DNA from: Dryocosmus kuriphilus
Taxonomy: Eukaryota > Arthropoda > Insecta > Hymenoptera > Cynipidae
NCBI GenBank assembly: GCA_038277395.1
Contig: CM076194.1
Span: 177,280,467-177,344,466 of the forward strand
Length of the DNA: 64,000 nt
Direction of reading: 5' to 3'
In this document: positions 10,822-19,573 of the stretch, one piece after another
How positions within the stretch are numbered: position 1 is the first letter of the stretch
Layout of the letters: every line of letters begins with the position of its first letter
Notes under the pieces: model-generated
Seen by the model: only the letters and a program-made list of their open reading frames with translations
Told to the model about the DNA's origin: nothing
The model's database searches: none
Program-made: the position numbers and the translations under genes

Positions 10822-11760
10822 TTGGGATTAGCCGAGTACTATAGGAGATTTATCAAGGACTTTGCAAAAGGAACCAAACCTTTAACAGACCTTCTAAAAA
10901 AGGGGATAGCTTTCACTTGGGGTCCCAAAGAAGAAGAAAGTTTCGAAGATTTAAGACAAGCATTATGCAAAGAACCTATTCTACAAAATCCGGAGTATAA
11001 CAAACCATTCACAATAACGACAGATGCTTCAGATTATGCAGTTGGAGCCGTGCTCAGGCAGGAAAAGGAGGGAATAGACCTCATCATAACATATTTCTCT
11101 CAAATATTAAATAGCGCTGAGTCTAATTACTTTACTACGGAAAAAGAATGTTTAGCCGTATTATATGCAGTACAACATTTCAGACCTTACATATACGGAA
11201 AGGACTTTGTGCTTGTAAGCAATCATGAGCCACTTAGATGGATAGATTCAGTGAAAGATCCTGGACAACGTTTAATTCGTTGGCGCTTCAAACTAAGAGA
11301 CTACGAATACAGCTTTAAATACAAACCAGTTAAATTAAATGCAAATGCGGATGCACTTTCTAGAAACCCTGTAATAGATAGCTCGATACAAGAGAGTTCG
11401 AGTGAAAAAGAAGAAGAACCTGTTAAATTATTGCCAATCACAAAACGGCAAGCAAAAGAAACAACACAAAGTTCTAGAGCTCCTTCAAAATCATCACAAA
11501 GTAAAATAAAACCTAAATCTCTGACTAATACACATAGGACGCAAACATTTATTCCCAAACAAATTTTAAATCCTACGACTAGCCAACAGCAGCAGCTTTT
11601 CACCACCCAATCACCTAGCAATTTAAACGAAAGTTCCATAGGTAAGCGAATACTTCGACGAAGAGTAGAGGAAAAGCGAAATGAAAAACATCCCGAATAT
11701 CGAGACCTTAGCACAAACTCAGAAACTAGCCAAACTGAGTCAAATAATCCAGTTCCCTGA
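10822..11760 (+). pseudogene. Pol RNase H and start of linker
   Basis: This continues RT after a one-base shift: the RT thumb/connection, then RNase H with the TTDASDYAVGAVL block (Asp at 11023-11025) and the TEKECLAVLYAV block (Glu). The usual T/S-D-H catalytic site reads S-N-H (AAT at 11221-11223), so one catalytic Asp is lost. The block ending in NADALSRNP closes the domain at about 11365. The rest of the frame to TGA 11758 is Ser/Glu/Lys/Gln-rich and disordered-looking, and begins the long linker before integrase. Confidence 0.85.
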
Positions 11761-12457
11761 TTCTTAGAAAAAGTAGAAGCGTTCTACCTAGACTAGACAT
11801 ACCACTGGCTGCGTATTCAATTCCAGAAATATCCAAAAGTGCACCGCTAAAACCACCAGGACATTTTAAACAACTATTCTCAAAGGAAACAGAGCAAAAG
11901 GACTCCTAGGAGTGTAAGGATACAGGACCTATAGTAACTATAAGTCCTCCGCCTAGTGACAGTGACGACAGCTCAACAAAGGAAGAGTACAACGCATCAA
12001 AATTAGATACAGAGCAAATACGAAAATCATTTTCCAAATTTGATCAGTCTCCACAAGCTCACCAAGAATGGGTGCAAGAATTAGAAGCCGAAATGGAAAT
12101 AAGGCCTTCTCGAAATATCACTGCAATATCAGAAGGAGAAGACGATCCTGAACTTCGACAAACAATTGAGGAACTCGAACCTGAAAGTGACACAGAATTC
12201 ACTCAAAGGGTAGACTCCGTAACAAATAGGGCGGAAAAGGAACTAAAAGCACCTAAGGAAGAAAATAGAAACGATAAACATTATAGAATCAGTGATTCAG
12301 CATCTGAATCAGAAGAAAATAATTCTCTACCTCGAGAAGAAATACCAAGTTTCAGAAACGTAAAAGCGTAACGTTTGCACCCCCACCAAAAATACATTCT
12401 ACCCCTCGTGAACTACTACCATCATTCAATCCATTAGCTTGTAATTCACCGCAAGCA
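11761..12457 (+). pseudogene. Acidic, Ser/Glu-rich linker between RNase H and integrase
   Basis: Coding-like sequence in several frames, the clearest at 12072-12371. It is rich in Glu, Ser, Asp and Arg with little hydrophobic content, so it looks intrinsically disordered. In most Gypsy elements RNase H is followed quickly by integrase; here the two are separated by about 1.6 kb including the flanking parts. I recognise no domain. The segment may be a lineage-specific extension or a low-complexity expansion. Confidence 0.5.
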
Positions 12458-14080
12458 TTGTCTACTCCATATCAACCAATCAATGAACAATTAATTGAAC
12501 TAGAGAGGCAACAAGACTCCGCTAACCTAGAGGAAAGTATCAATCCTCAAAACATAGAAAAGGATCAAGCAGAATTGCCTTCTAGTTCGCACATCGAGCC
12601 CGATCAAACGCGTACCTCCATCACTAGCATTCAGTCCTCACTACCAGCAATGTACACTCATCTCAGTAGGGTCAACACACCTTTTAATATCCAAAGCTGC
12701 AGAGAAAGTTTGACGTATTTAAAAAATAATTACGTTCATTTTCTCTTTACTGATTGTGAATTTATAACTCCAGTAGGACGATTGTTAATAGATATAGGCG
12801 CAATAGATCCACGGGAAATCAAAGAAAGCACCCCAAAATAGGAAAATTAATAATAACCCCTAAAGGCCGTTATAAGATCTACACAGTAGTTGTCAAACAA
12901 AATCATTTTGACAAACTACAACGAGAAAATTGAAGAATCGCTTTACACAATCTGTATATAGCTCTAACAAGAGAAAACATCGAATCATTCAGAATTTCAA
13001 ATCGAGCAGACTTGACAGAAGATTTAATTAAAGGCGAACTCGCGGATATCCTAAAAGAAAATTTCAAGAATAGTAACATTAAAATTATATTATGTCACGG
13101 AAGTGTGTGTATACCTCCAGAAAAGGATCGTGAACAAATAATCCTTGAGAACCATCAAAGTAAAATTGGCGGAAATAAGGTGGTCAATAAAACTTATAGG
13201 CGAATACGAGAACATCCGGACCAAAACTCACGAACCCATGATCATAACGGACACACTAATAGAAACCTTCAACAAAGTAGCACTAGATACAGTTGGACCA
13301 TTACTGACTACTCCAGACGGAAACTGCCACATTCTCACGATGCAAGACAATTTATCAACATACTGTATAGCCGTTGCCATGCCAGACACAACTGCAACTA
13401 CAATCGCACATGCACTAGCAAAGAATTTATTTTCTCAATACGGTGTACCAAAAGTCATACTAACAGACCGTGGAAGCGCATTCATAAGTAAGCTTATGGA
13501 AAAATTATCCAAAATATTTGGCGCAAAACAGATAACAACTTCTGGGTAGAAGCCTCAAACGAACGGATCCCTAGAAGGAAGCCACGCCGTGTTAATCGAC
13601 TTCGTACGTTCTTACGCAGCCTACTATGACGACTGGAATAGACTGTTAACTTTTGCAATGTTTTCTTATAACACATCCATCCACGAAGCCACTAAATTCA
13701 CACCTTTTGAATTAATCTTCGGAAACACTGCGCGAACTCTCAGCTCATTTCCATCATACGAAAAATTAGAAACTTACGGTTCCTACTTGAAGGATTTAAT
13801 ACTACGACTATCAGAAATCAAACAAATAGCAGCTAAAAATGTAATTGACTCAAAATACAGATCTAAGGAACTATATGACAGAAAGGTAAAACTTCTTCCT
13901 GGGACAATAGGAGATAACGCGTATGTCAAAAGGGAAACAAAAAAGAATAAACTAGACAGCAAAAGGCATAGGACATACAAAATTGTAGAGTTATTAGAAA
14001 AAAACACTGCAATCTTAGAGACTATTGACGGAAAAAGGTTTCAGAAATACGTAGACAAATTAAAGATTGCACACGAATAA
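12458..14080 (+). pseudogene. Pol integrase (DD35E) with N-terminal extension
   Basis: The segment 12458-12841 has a low-complexity start and then a folded-looking stretch (YVHFLFTDCEFITPVG, IGAIDPREI) typical of the pre-integrase extension in some arthropod Gypsy elements. A His-His half of the zinc-binding domain (ILENHQSKIGG) follows at about 13130-13200 in another frame; the Cys-Cys half seems deleted. The catalytic core is in one frame from 13145: Asp at 13286-13288 (ALDTVGP), Asp at 13466-13468 (LTDRGSAF) and Glu at 13574-13576 (SLEGSH), giving D-x59-D-x35-E. One TAG interrupts at 13547. The C-terminal part (13589-14080) is basic and ends at TAA 14078. It overlaps the region just before the next ORF's acceptor. 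Confidence 0.85.
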
Positions 14081-14107
14081 TAGGACTAAGACAAATTTTA
14101 ATATGAA

Positions 14108-14122
14108 TATTTCCTTTTGCAG
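14108..14122 (+). promoter_or_regulatory. Splice-acceptor-like site before the dsRNA-binding ORF
   Basis: A pyrimidine-rich stretch ending TTTCCTTTTGCAG (AG at 14121-14122) lies one base before ATG 14124. Errantivirus env genes are expressed from spliced RNA, so a site here would give the extra ORF its own subgenomic message. It rests on sequence match only. Confidence 0.5.
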
Positions 14123-14123
14123 G

Positions 14124-14684
14124 ATGGCCGAGTCAACCATTTTAATCCTATCCCTCAAGGGACAAATTTATAACGCACCAAAAAAACCAAAGGGAAAATC
14201 AAAAGGTCTTAAATTCTCAAAAGGGCCATTGGAGGAGCTAACGGCCGAATATAATCTTGCCAAGCCGATCTACGATATCCATAAAACGGAAGGTCCCTCC
14301 CACAATAAAACATTCTTTGTGAAGTGTGTCGTAAGAGATACAACTCGCGGGAATATTTTTGTTCAAATTAGCGATGGCCAAAAACAACTTCGCACCGCAG
14401 AACATTGCGCAGCCAAGAAAATTTTGTTAGAGTTAGAGCAAATTAATATTTTTTGTGAGGAAAAGAATACACAAAATTCAAAAGAGGACATCTATGTCCT
14501 CTATATAGAACAGAATTCAAAATTACTAATAAAATTATCTAAATGGGAAAACTGCTGCGAATATTGCTACTTAAGTGGACACGTTATGGAGAGCTGTAAC
14601 AAAAATATGAAACGAAACAAAAGGCTAAACGATGAAAAGGAGCTATCAGAAGAAGAATTTTGGGCTTCTTTAAATCAGAATTAA
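14124..14684 (+). CDS. dsRNA-binding domain plus CCHC zinc-knuckle protein of the retroelement
   Basis: An uninterrupted 186-codon frame lies between pol and env. I chose ATG 14124 because it follows the acceptor-like site; an upstream in-frame start at 14067 would add 19 residues. Residues about 34-106 have the alpha-beta-beta-beta-alpha layout of a double-stranded-RNA-binding domain: PLEELTAEY helix, PIYDI strand, the diagnostic G-P-S-H loop (57-60) before the TFFVKCVV strand, and a final AEHCAAKKILLEL helix. The lysines usual at the start of that helix are only partly kept (QLRTAE). Residues 145-158 form C-x2-C-x4-H-x4-C, a zinc knuckle. The N-terminus is Lys-rich and the C-terminus acidic. 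The provirus Gag has no knuckle. I infer an RNA-binding accessory protein, possibly a silencing suppressor. It could also be a captured host dsRNA-binding gene. Function is unproven. Confidence 0.7.
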   Translation: MAESTILILSLKGQIYNAPKKPKGKSKGLKFSKGPLEELTAEYNLAKPIYDIHKTEGPSHNKTFFVKCVVRDTTRGNIFVQISDGQKQLRTAEHCAAKKILLELEQINIFCEEKNTQNSKEDIYVLYIEQNSKLLIKLSKWENCCEYCYLSGHVMESCNKNMKRNKRLNDEKELSEEEFWASLNQN

Positions 14685-15044
14685 TTAACTAACAAATCAA
14701 GGAACCACAAAAATTTTAATACTGGCATTGTCATAATAATCAGTTTTTTTTTAAATATAAATGATTATAAATACGGATAATCACATACGCATGAAATTCC
14801 ACTAAAGGAAAACTTAAAGACTAAAATGATTCTAAAGAAACCTCCTCGTGAAAATATATTATACAAATATTATAGTATTAAGTCAAATTGTCATGTAATG
14901 TAGTAAAAATCATGCAAACAAATAAATAAAAGAAAAGGCGAAAGAACAAGAAGGAAGAGAATTTGATGGTTGCCTTCAGCTTTCCTCTTTTCTGCAAAAT
15001 AAAAATTATACGCACATAAAACTAACATAATTTTCAATGCACAG
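14685..15044 (+). promoter_or_regulatory. Spacer with poly(A)-like signals and env splice acceptor
   Basis: About 360 AT-rich bases with no ORF. AATAAATAAA at 14921-14930 could serve as a poly(A) signal for the preceding ORF. The spacer ends TTTTCAATGCACAG (AG at 15043-15044) immediately before the env ATG, an acceptor-like sequence of the kind used for env subgenomic RNA. Confidence 0.45.
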
Positions 15045-16130
15045 ATGGAGTGGAATTGGACGACACCGAGATTCTCATGGGAGAAATGGATAATCCTTAT
15101 CCTACTATTCATTGGCTTAGGAAGTCCACTACAGTACGAGATCCAACCTTTTAAAGAAAACGCGGGCTTATTTTACGAGAGACTGGAGACACTGCGACTT
15201 ACGCAATCTTATTGGAGAACAGTAATATACCTGGATATTGGAAATTTCACCAAACAGTTTAACCACGATAAATTACAAAAAGGCGTTAATCAAATCCACG
15301 ACGACTGTTCCAATAAGACATCAATGAAAGAAGATTGCCGAGACGCAATAAAATCAGACACTCTAAAATCAAAATTAAACAAAATTCAAGCAAAATACGA
15401 GACGTTAACTGAAAGACTCAATGAAATTAAGTACTATGAACCCGAGATTAAAACTCAACCTAGAACCATAAAAAAACGAAAAGTTCCCATGCTTGGTTTT
15501 ATCGGGTCAATACTAGGACCAATATTCGGGCTACTAACCTCAGAAGACGGTGAAGAGTACACGAATAACATAGACGAACTTCAGGCGAGCCAGAAGTACT
15601 TCAGCCGAATTATGAGACAGCAAACACACATCATAGGAGCAGAATTCCACAACATTCACGAAGAAATGAACGCACAGACATCCAATATTCAAAAGGTCCA
15701 ACTAACATTGCAAGATATTATTAATAGTATTCAAAAACAAGAAAAGGCATGGAACAATATAATGTATTACAAAACTTTAAGACATTGTGCTACAAAGGTG
15801 GAAACATTTAAAACTAATAAACAAGAGATAAAAAAAACTAACACAGAGTCAGCAAGCGACATTGAGAATCAATTAATAGAGTTGGAAGAACAGCACCAAC
15901 ATAACAAATTTAAAAATCACGCAACAACAAGAACATCACTGGGTATAATAATTTGTATAACGGCAACGATAGTTTACTATGGAAGAAAAATAATAAAAAA
16001 TACGTTCCCCAGACATAAAATGAACCGAACACCGCAAAGAACAGACAATGAAATAGAAATGCAACAGCTAGAAAATAATAACGTACGCCGTAACGAAAAT
16101 ACAAATACTGAAACACGCAAACTTTTATAA
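15045..16130 (+). CDS. Errantivirus-type Env-like protein, short form
   Basis: An uninterrupted 361-codon frame in the env position. A hydrophobic stretch near residues 14-26 could be a signal peptide. A basic run around 142-146 resembles a furin-type cleavage site and is followed by a Gly/Phe/Leu-rich hydrophobic stretch (about 148-163) like the fusion-peptide region of insect errantivirus Env. Long helical, coiled-coil-like segments follow. A transmembrane-like segment lies at about 297-313, then a basic cytoplasmic tail. Insect errantivirus Env proteins are usually nearer 450-500 residues and Cys-rich between the helices and the membrane segment. Here that part looks missing, so this is probably an internally deleted, non-functional form. 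The start follows an acceptor-like CACAG. Confidence 0.7.
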   Translation: MEWNWTTPRFSWEKWIILILLFIGLGSPLQYEIQPFKENAGLFYERLETLRLTQSYWRTVIYLDIGNFTKQFNHDKLQKGVNQIHDDCSNKTSMKEDCRDAIKSDTLKSKLNKIQAKYETLTERLNEIKYYEPEIKTQPRTIKKRKVPMLGFIGSILGPIFGLLTSEDGEEYTNNIDELQASQKYFSRIMRQQTHIIGAEFHNIHEEMNAQTSNIQKVQLTLQDIINSIQKQEKAWNNIMYYKTLRHCATKVETFKTNKQEIKKTNTESASDIENQLIELEEQHQHNKFKNHATTRTSLGIIICITATIVYYGRKIIKNTFPRHKMNRTPQRTDNEIEMQQLENNNVRRNENTNTETRKLL

Positions 16131-16190
16131 CCAATGTTCGAGTAGCATAAGAAATACACCAATCTTTTCATCGAGGACGATAAAAATTCT

Positions 16191-16210
16191 AAGAAAGGGG
16201 GATAGGAAGG
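16191..16210 (+). promoter_or_regulatory. Polypurine tract
   Basis: Twenty bases, all purine but one: AAGAAAGGGGGATAGGAAGG. It lies 60 bases after the env stop, the expected place for plus-strand priming next to a 3' LTR. The sequence after it does not match the 5' LTR. Confidence 0.65.
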
Positions 16211-16460
16211 TAGTATAGCAGTGTACGTCCGGCGGCAGCAAGACAAGCTTTGCGCTGCCGCCGACAGATGGCGCCACTACTCCCTCAGTGGTGTGTGCCC
16301 ATGCTAAGTATCGACAGTCGGTATTACCCTCGGTCGGTAAGGTAGGGTTTTCTGGATCTATTAGAAACATGGCAGTTTGTTACCATCAGTCGGTAAGGTA
16401 GAAATCTGTGGCAGTTTTGTTACCATCAGTCGGTAAGGCAGAAATTTGTGGCAGTTTGTT
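16211..16460 (+). repeat. Dispersed repeat copy A with GC hairpin (possible LTR start)
   Basis: This begins TAGTATAGCAGTG directly after the polypurine tract, where a 3' LTR should start. About 230 bases recur in reverse orientation at 29901-30124 with only scattered differences. Arms at 16230-16239 and 16254-16263 (CGGCGGCAGC and its complement) form a perfect 10-bp hairpin. AGATGGCGCC follows at about 16266-16275. It may be U3 of a related LTR family, but the 5' LTR of this provirus lacks it; alternatively it is an unrelated repeat. Confidence 0.7.
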
Positions 16461-16488
16461 ACCATCAGTCGGTAAGACAGGAATCTGT
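16371..16488 (+). repeat. Three tandem ~40-bp units
   Basis: Units start at 16371, 16410 and 16450. Each carries GGCAGTTTGTTACCATCAGT followed by CGGTAAGG and a GAAATCTGT-like end. Partial, degraded units with the CAGTCGGTA core occur just before (about 16314) and after (about 16507). Confidence 0.9.
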
Positions 16489-17036
16489 CACCTATGAAAT
16501 AAGCTATTTAACGTTAGTCGGTAAGGTAGGGTTCTGTTCCAGACTATATACCTCGAGAATTGACGTGGTTCATGTCCGTGCTAAGTAAAAATGCAGCCAA
16601 GGTTATGTAATGGAATTTACATCTCTCTCTCCTACACATACTGTAGGTGACGTATTATGGGGATTCCCGAGAACTCGACAAGTTTCAACAAGCATCGACA
16701 AGTTTCAATATGTAATTTTTTCGACATGAAGGTAAAGAGTTAATAAAATACTTACCTGTAAATCGCAGTAGAGTGTGAAATCCATCGTTGTTGTTTGAAG
16801 GAACGAAGCGGAAAATGTACAACTTATCCATAAATTAAGAAAACTAATTTAATAGGGTTAAAATAAAAGTTAAAACTTCTTTACATATAAACTTTTTTGT
16901 CTGTTTATTAAAACAAAAAACTTAAGCTAAGAATAGAACGTAAAATCTTAACCTATTTACACATAGGAGAATAAAACGCTTTTTTAAGAGTACATAAATT
17001 CACAACCGGTAAGCGATACAATGTTTGAGGTATGAA
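16489..17036. other. AT-rich spacer without a gene
   Basis: This holds one degraded unit of the preceding array and a 14-base direct repeat (TCGACAAGTTTCAA at 16675 and 16695). Otherwise it is AT-rich sequence with no ORF or motif I can assign. Confidence 0.5.
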
Positions 17037-17111
17037 GATCATCATCATCAAGATCTTTCATCTCATCATCTTTCACACAATCAATCATCATCATCATCAT
17101 CATCATCATCC
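17037..17111. repeat. (ATC)n microsatellite
   Basis: Two tracts of CAT/ATC repeats separated by about 35 bases of related, imperfect repeat. It directly abuts the GC-rich 5' part of the R1-like element and may be that element's insertion target. Confidence 0.9.
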
Positions 17112-18950
17112 AAGGATCACCGCAGTTGTCTGCGGTGGAGGGGAGGTGTTACCCCTACTTGGCGCGTCCCCAGGTGGCGGATAGGGGAATGCTCGCTGGA
17201 AACAGAGGGTAGAGCTGAAATAAAATAGGCTCCGTGGACCAAACACTCGATTGGTGACGGTCGCAGCCCACTGGGAGTGCTCCAAGCCATGTCCGGTTTT
17301 TCCGCCGGCATGGTGTAGGGGACTGCTGTGAGCTTGCTCTGCCGAGGTGTAAGCTGCGATCGGGCATCAGGAGCCAGCCCCTTCGGGCCTTGATCGGGGA
17401 GTGCGTGGTGGCTGCAGGGATCGGAACCTGCAGTGCTCCGGGCGAGTCCGGTCCGTCCGTGTATTCCGGGACCGTTTAAACGAAGGTTGGGCCCCAGAGT
17501 ACTGGGGTAGGACTTCGGTCCGAGGGTATACCCGTTCCCAACTATTTCGGCCCGCCCCTCCACGCACGATGCGCTGGTGTAAACTTTAACATGGCTTTTA
17601 AAGAGGGAAAACAGAGAGGGAGTAAGGAAACTTACGTCGAAGAGGAGCTGGACTTCAGCAAGAGCTTCGACGTAGTAAACGAAGAAATAGTGGGTAAGTC
17701 GGACGCTTCTGCGATGAAGTATTTCTTGCTCAAACATCTAGAAGAGTTGAGTCAGAAACACAAAAAGGTGAGAGAGTCCCTCAAGAAGGTCTTAAAACTC
17801 TGTACGACAGAGGCACAAGAAGAAGCGGTGAAGAAAACGCAAGAGGAAATGCGCACGGTGGGGTACGCGTATAGATACGTGAACGGTTCCGTGGATGATT
17901 ACGTTAAAGCAATAAATAGGGTTCTTAAGGAAAAGATAGGTAAATAGCGCAGAGAGAAGTCTCTCTTAAGCTCTACCTTGAGGGAGAAGACGGCCTCTGT
18001 CTCTACGCAGACAGAGCCGCAGACGGCGATGAAGGAATTGACGGAGACGCGCAAGCGGGAGAGAGAAACGACCCTCAGCCCGCCTAGCGGATCCGGACCC
18101 GAAAAGCCGGCCCTGAAAAAGACCAGGACCCAGGAAGGGGTCGCATGGTCTAAGGTCGCCAGGAGGAGGACCAAAAAAGAGAGGGCAACGGCGGACAAGC
18201 CTCAGCAGGTGGAACCTCGAAGGGACCCCCGCGCCTGATAAGGCGCAAGGAGCCCCGAAGAAGAAAAAGAAGAGGAGAATCCCCAGGGGGCCGTGACTAT
18301 ACGGCCAGCCCCGGGGAGGAAATATGCAGATGTCCTGAAGGACATCCAGAAGAAGGTCAAGCCTGAGGACCATGGCGTTATCGTCAAGTCCATCAGGCAG
18401 ACCAGGACGGGTGATGTCCTCATCGAGGTGGGGGCAAAGGAGGATGAGAGGCAGCACTTCGGGGCGGCCATCTCGACGGCCCTTGGAGATGGCGGGAGTG
18501 TCAAACACCTCGTCCCAAGGGCGCAGGTAGTTGGTCTACGACTTAGTCGAGACCACGGAGGCTGCGGACGTGGAGGAGGCAGTGGGGGTGGCCCTGGGAG
18601 GAGGTCTTAGCTCTCCCCCGAGGGTGAATCTCACTAAGAGAAGCAGCAGAGGCTGCATCCTAGCTTTCGTCGAGCTGGATGCGGTCGCTGCTGCCAAGCT
18701 GGAGAAGGCAGCCCGACTGAAGGTCGGGTGGGTGAACTGCCGGGTGAAGGCGCATAGCGCTGAATCCCGGTGTTATAGGTGCCACACTACCGGACACGTG
18801 GCCCGAGAGTGTGCTAACGAGGACCGCAGCAACAGCTGCAGAAGATGCCTGCAGGATGGACACAAGGCGGCCGAGTGCCAGAACCTGGTAGGTCGTCGTC
18901 CACCTGCAATAGGGAAGAGGAAACCCTAGAAGGAGAATAGGCCAGAGGAT
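17112..18950 (+). mobile_element. R1-clade-like non-LTR retrotransposon, 5' fragment
   Basis: An abrupt change to GC-rich sequence at 17112 starts a ~480-bp leader followed by ORF1. The CCHC-bearing ORF1 and GC-rich leader fit R1/TRAS/Waldo-type insect elements. No endonuclease or RT (ORF2) follows; the similarity stops near 18950, where Polinton-like sequence takes over. The element is therefore 3'-truncated or interrupted, which is unusual because reverse-transcription truncations normally remove the 5' end. Confidence 0.7.
17591..18929 (+). pseudogene. ORF1 (Gag-like) of the R1-like element
   Basis: It starts at ATG 17591 with a Lys/Glu-rich helical N-terminus. A TAG at 17945-17947 interrupts, but the same frame continues to about 18238, where a tandem TGA-TAA and a local shift occur. 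Coding resumes by 18293 and changes frame again near 18530. The middle contains a region (YADVLKDIQKKVKPEDHG, then GDVLIEVGAKEDERQHF) typical of the RRM-like part of R1-clade ORF1. Two perfect knuckles close it: CYRCHTTGHVAREC and CRRCLQDGHKAAEC, both C-x2-C-x4-H-x4-C. The protein would package element RNA. Multiple breaks make it non-functional. Confidence 0.8.
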
Positions 18951-19445
18951 GACGCTGGAAGCAGCGAAGGAAACGGCACCCCCTGAAGTAATGCGAGAGC
19001 AAGAGCATTTCGAACTGCACAATTTTCATACCAGCACTGAGTATGGTGATTACATCTCATGCAAACCGAAAGGTGCAATTTTGTGGAGTGAAGGACAACC
19101 CAAATCTTCGAGATTATATACATTTTTCAGAAACTGCTCCATCTACCTCTTTTTTCCAATCCTTTAACATAGACTGCATTGGCACCACGCAGTCTTTCTC
19201 GAATTATGTGCCTCACTTCTTCGTAGGGTATTGTCACCAGCACTCCATTCGAGACCATGATAATTGTGCGTCAGCCACAAATTTTCACTCTTGTAGCGGG
19301 CTGGCAACACATGCCAGTAGCATGGAGGCTCAAATAGATAAACCACAGGTTGAGAGTCTTCCTGGAGAGAAACTACAGCCAACTCCTTGAAGACAAACTG
19401 GTGAATGGGCTTCTTGAAGCCTTGCACGTCCACTATGAACTCCAT
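18951..19445 (-). pseudogene. Nuclease-like protein of the Polinton-like element, decayed
   Basis: The frame starts at ATG 19445 with MEFIVDVQGF, an acidic first strand resembling motif I of DEDD/RNase-H-like exonucleases (D-x-Q here rather than D-x-E). A conserved-looking middle follows (KELAVVSL, WLTHNYHGLEW). Shifts near 19270 and 19130 and stops break it, but later blocks are still readable (EDLGCPSL; then ENCAVRNALALAL at about 19010-18970), the usual Cys-rich C-terminal end of this protein type. I know the family as an unnamed protein abundant in arthropod genomes beside double-jelly-roll genes. The nuclease assignment is tentative. Confidence 0.5.
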
Positions 19446-19573
19446 TTCGATGAAAAATGAATTCTGCTTACTGAAATCAGCTCTTTTATAACTTTCTCCC
19501 CACCACGGCTGGCATTACCCCCACCACTGCTGGAATTACCCCCCACCACCACTGCTGACATTCAACCTACCAC
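19446..19573. repeat. Short spacer with three ~25-bp CCACCAC repeats
   Basis: Between the two minus-strand genes, 19499-19562 has three imperfect copies of CCCCACCACTGCTGGAATTA-like sequence. Confidence 0.6.

Noticed and set aside
11301..11714. 137-codon minus frame
   Set aside because: Antisense shadow of the RNase H tail and linker.
17117..17737. 206-codon minus frame
   Set aside because: Antisense of the GC-rich R1-like leader, where stop-free frames arise by composition.
17966..18508. 180-codon minus frame
   Set aside because: Antisense shadow of the R1-like ORF1.
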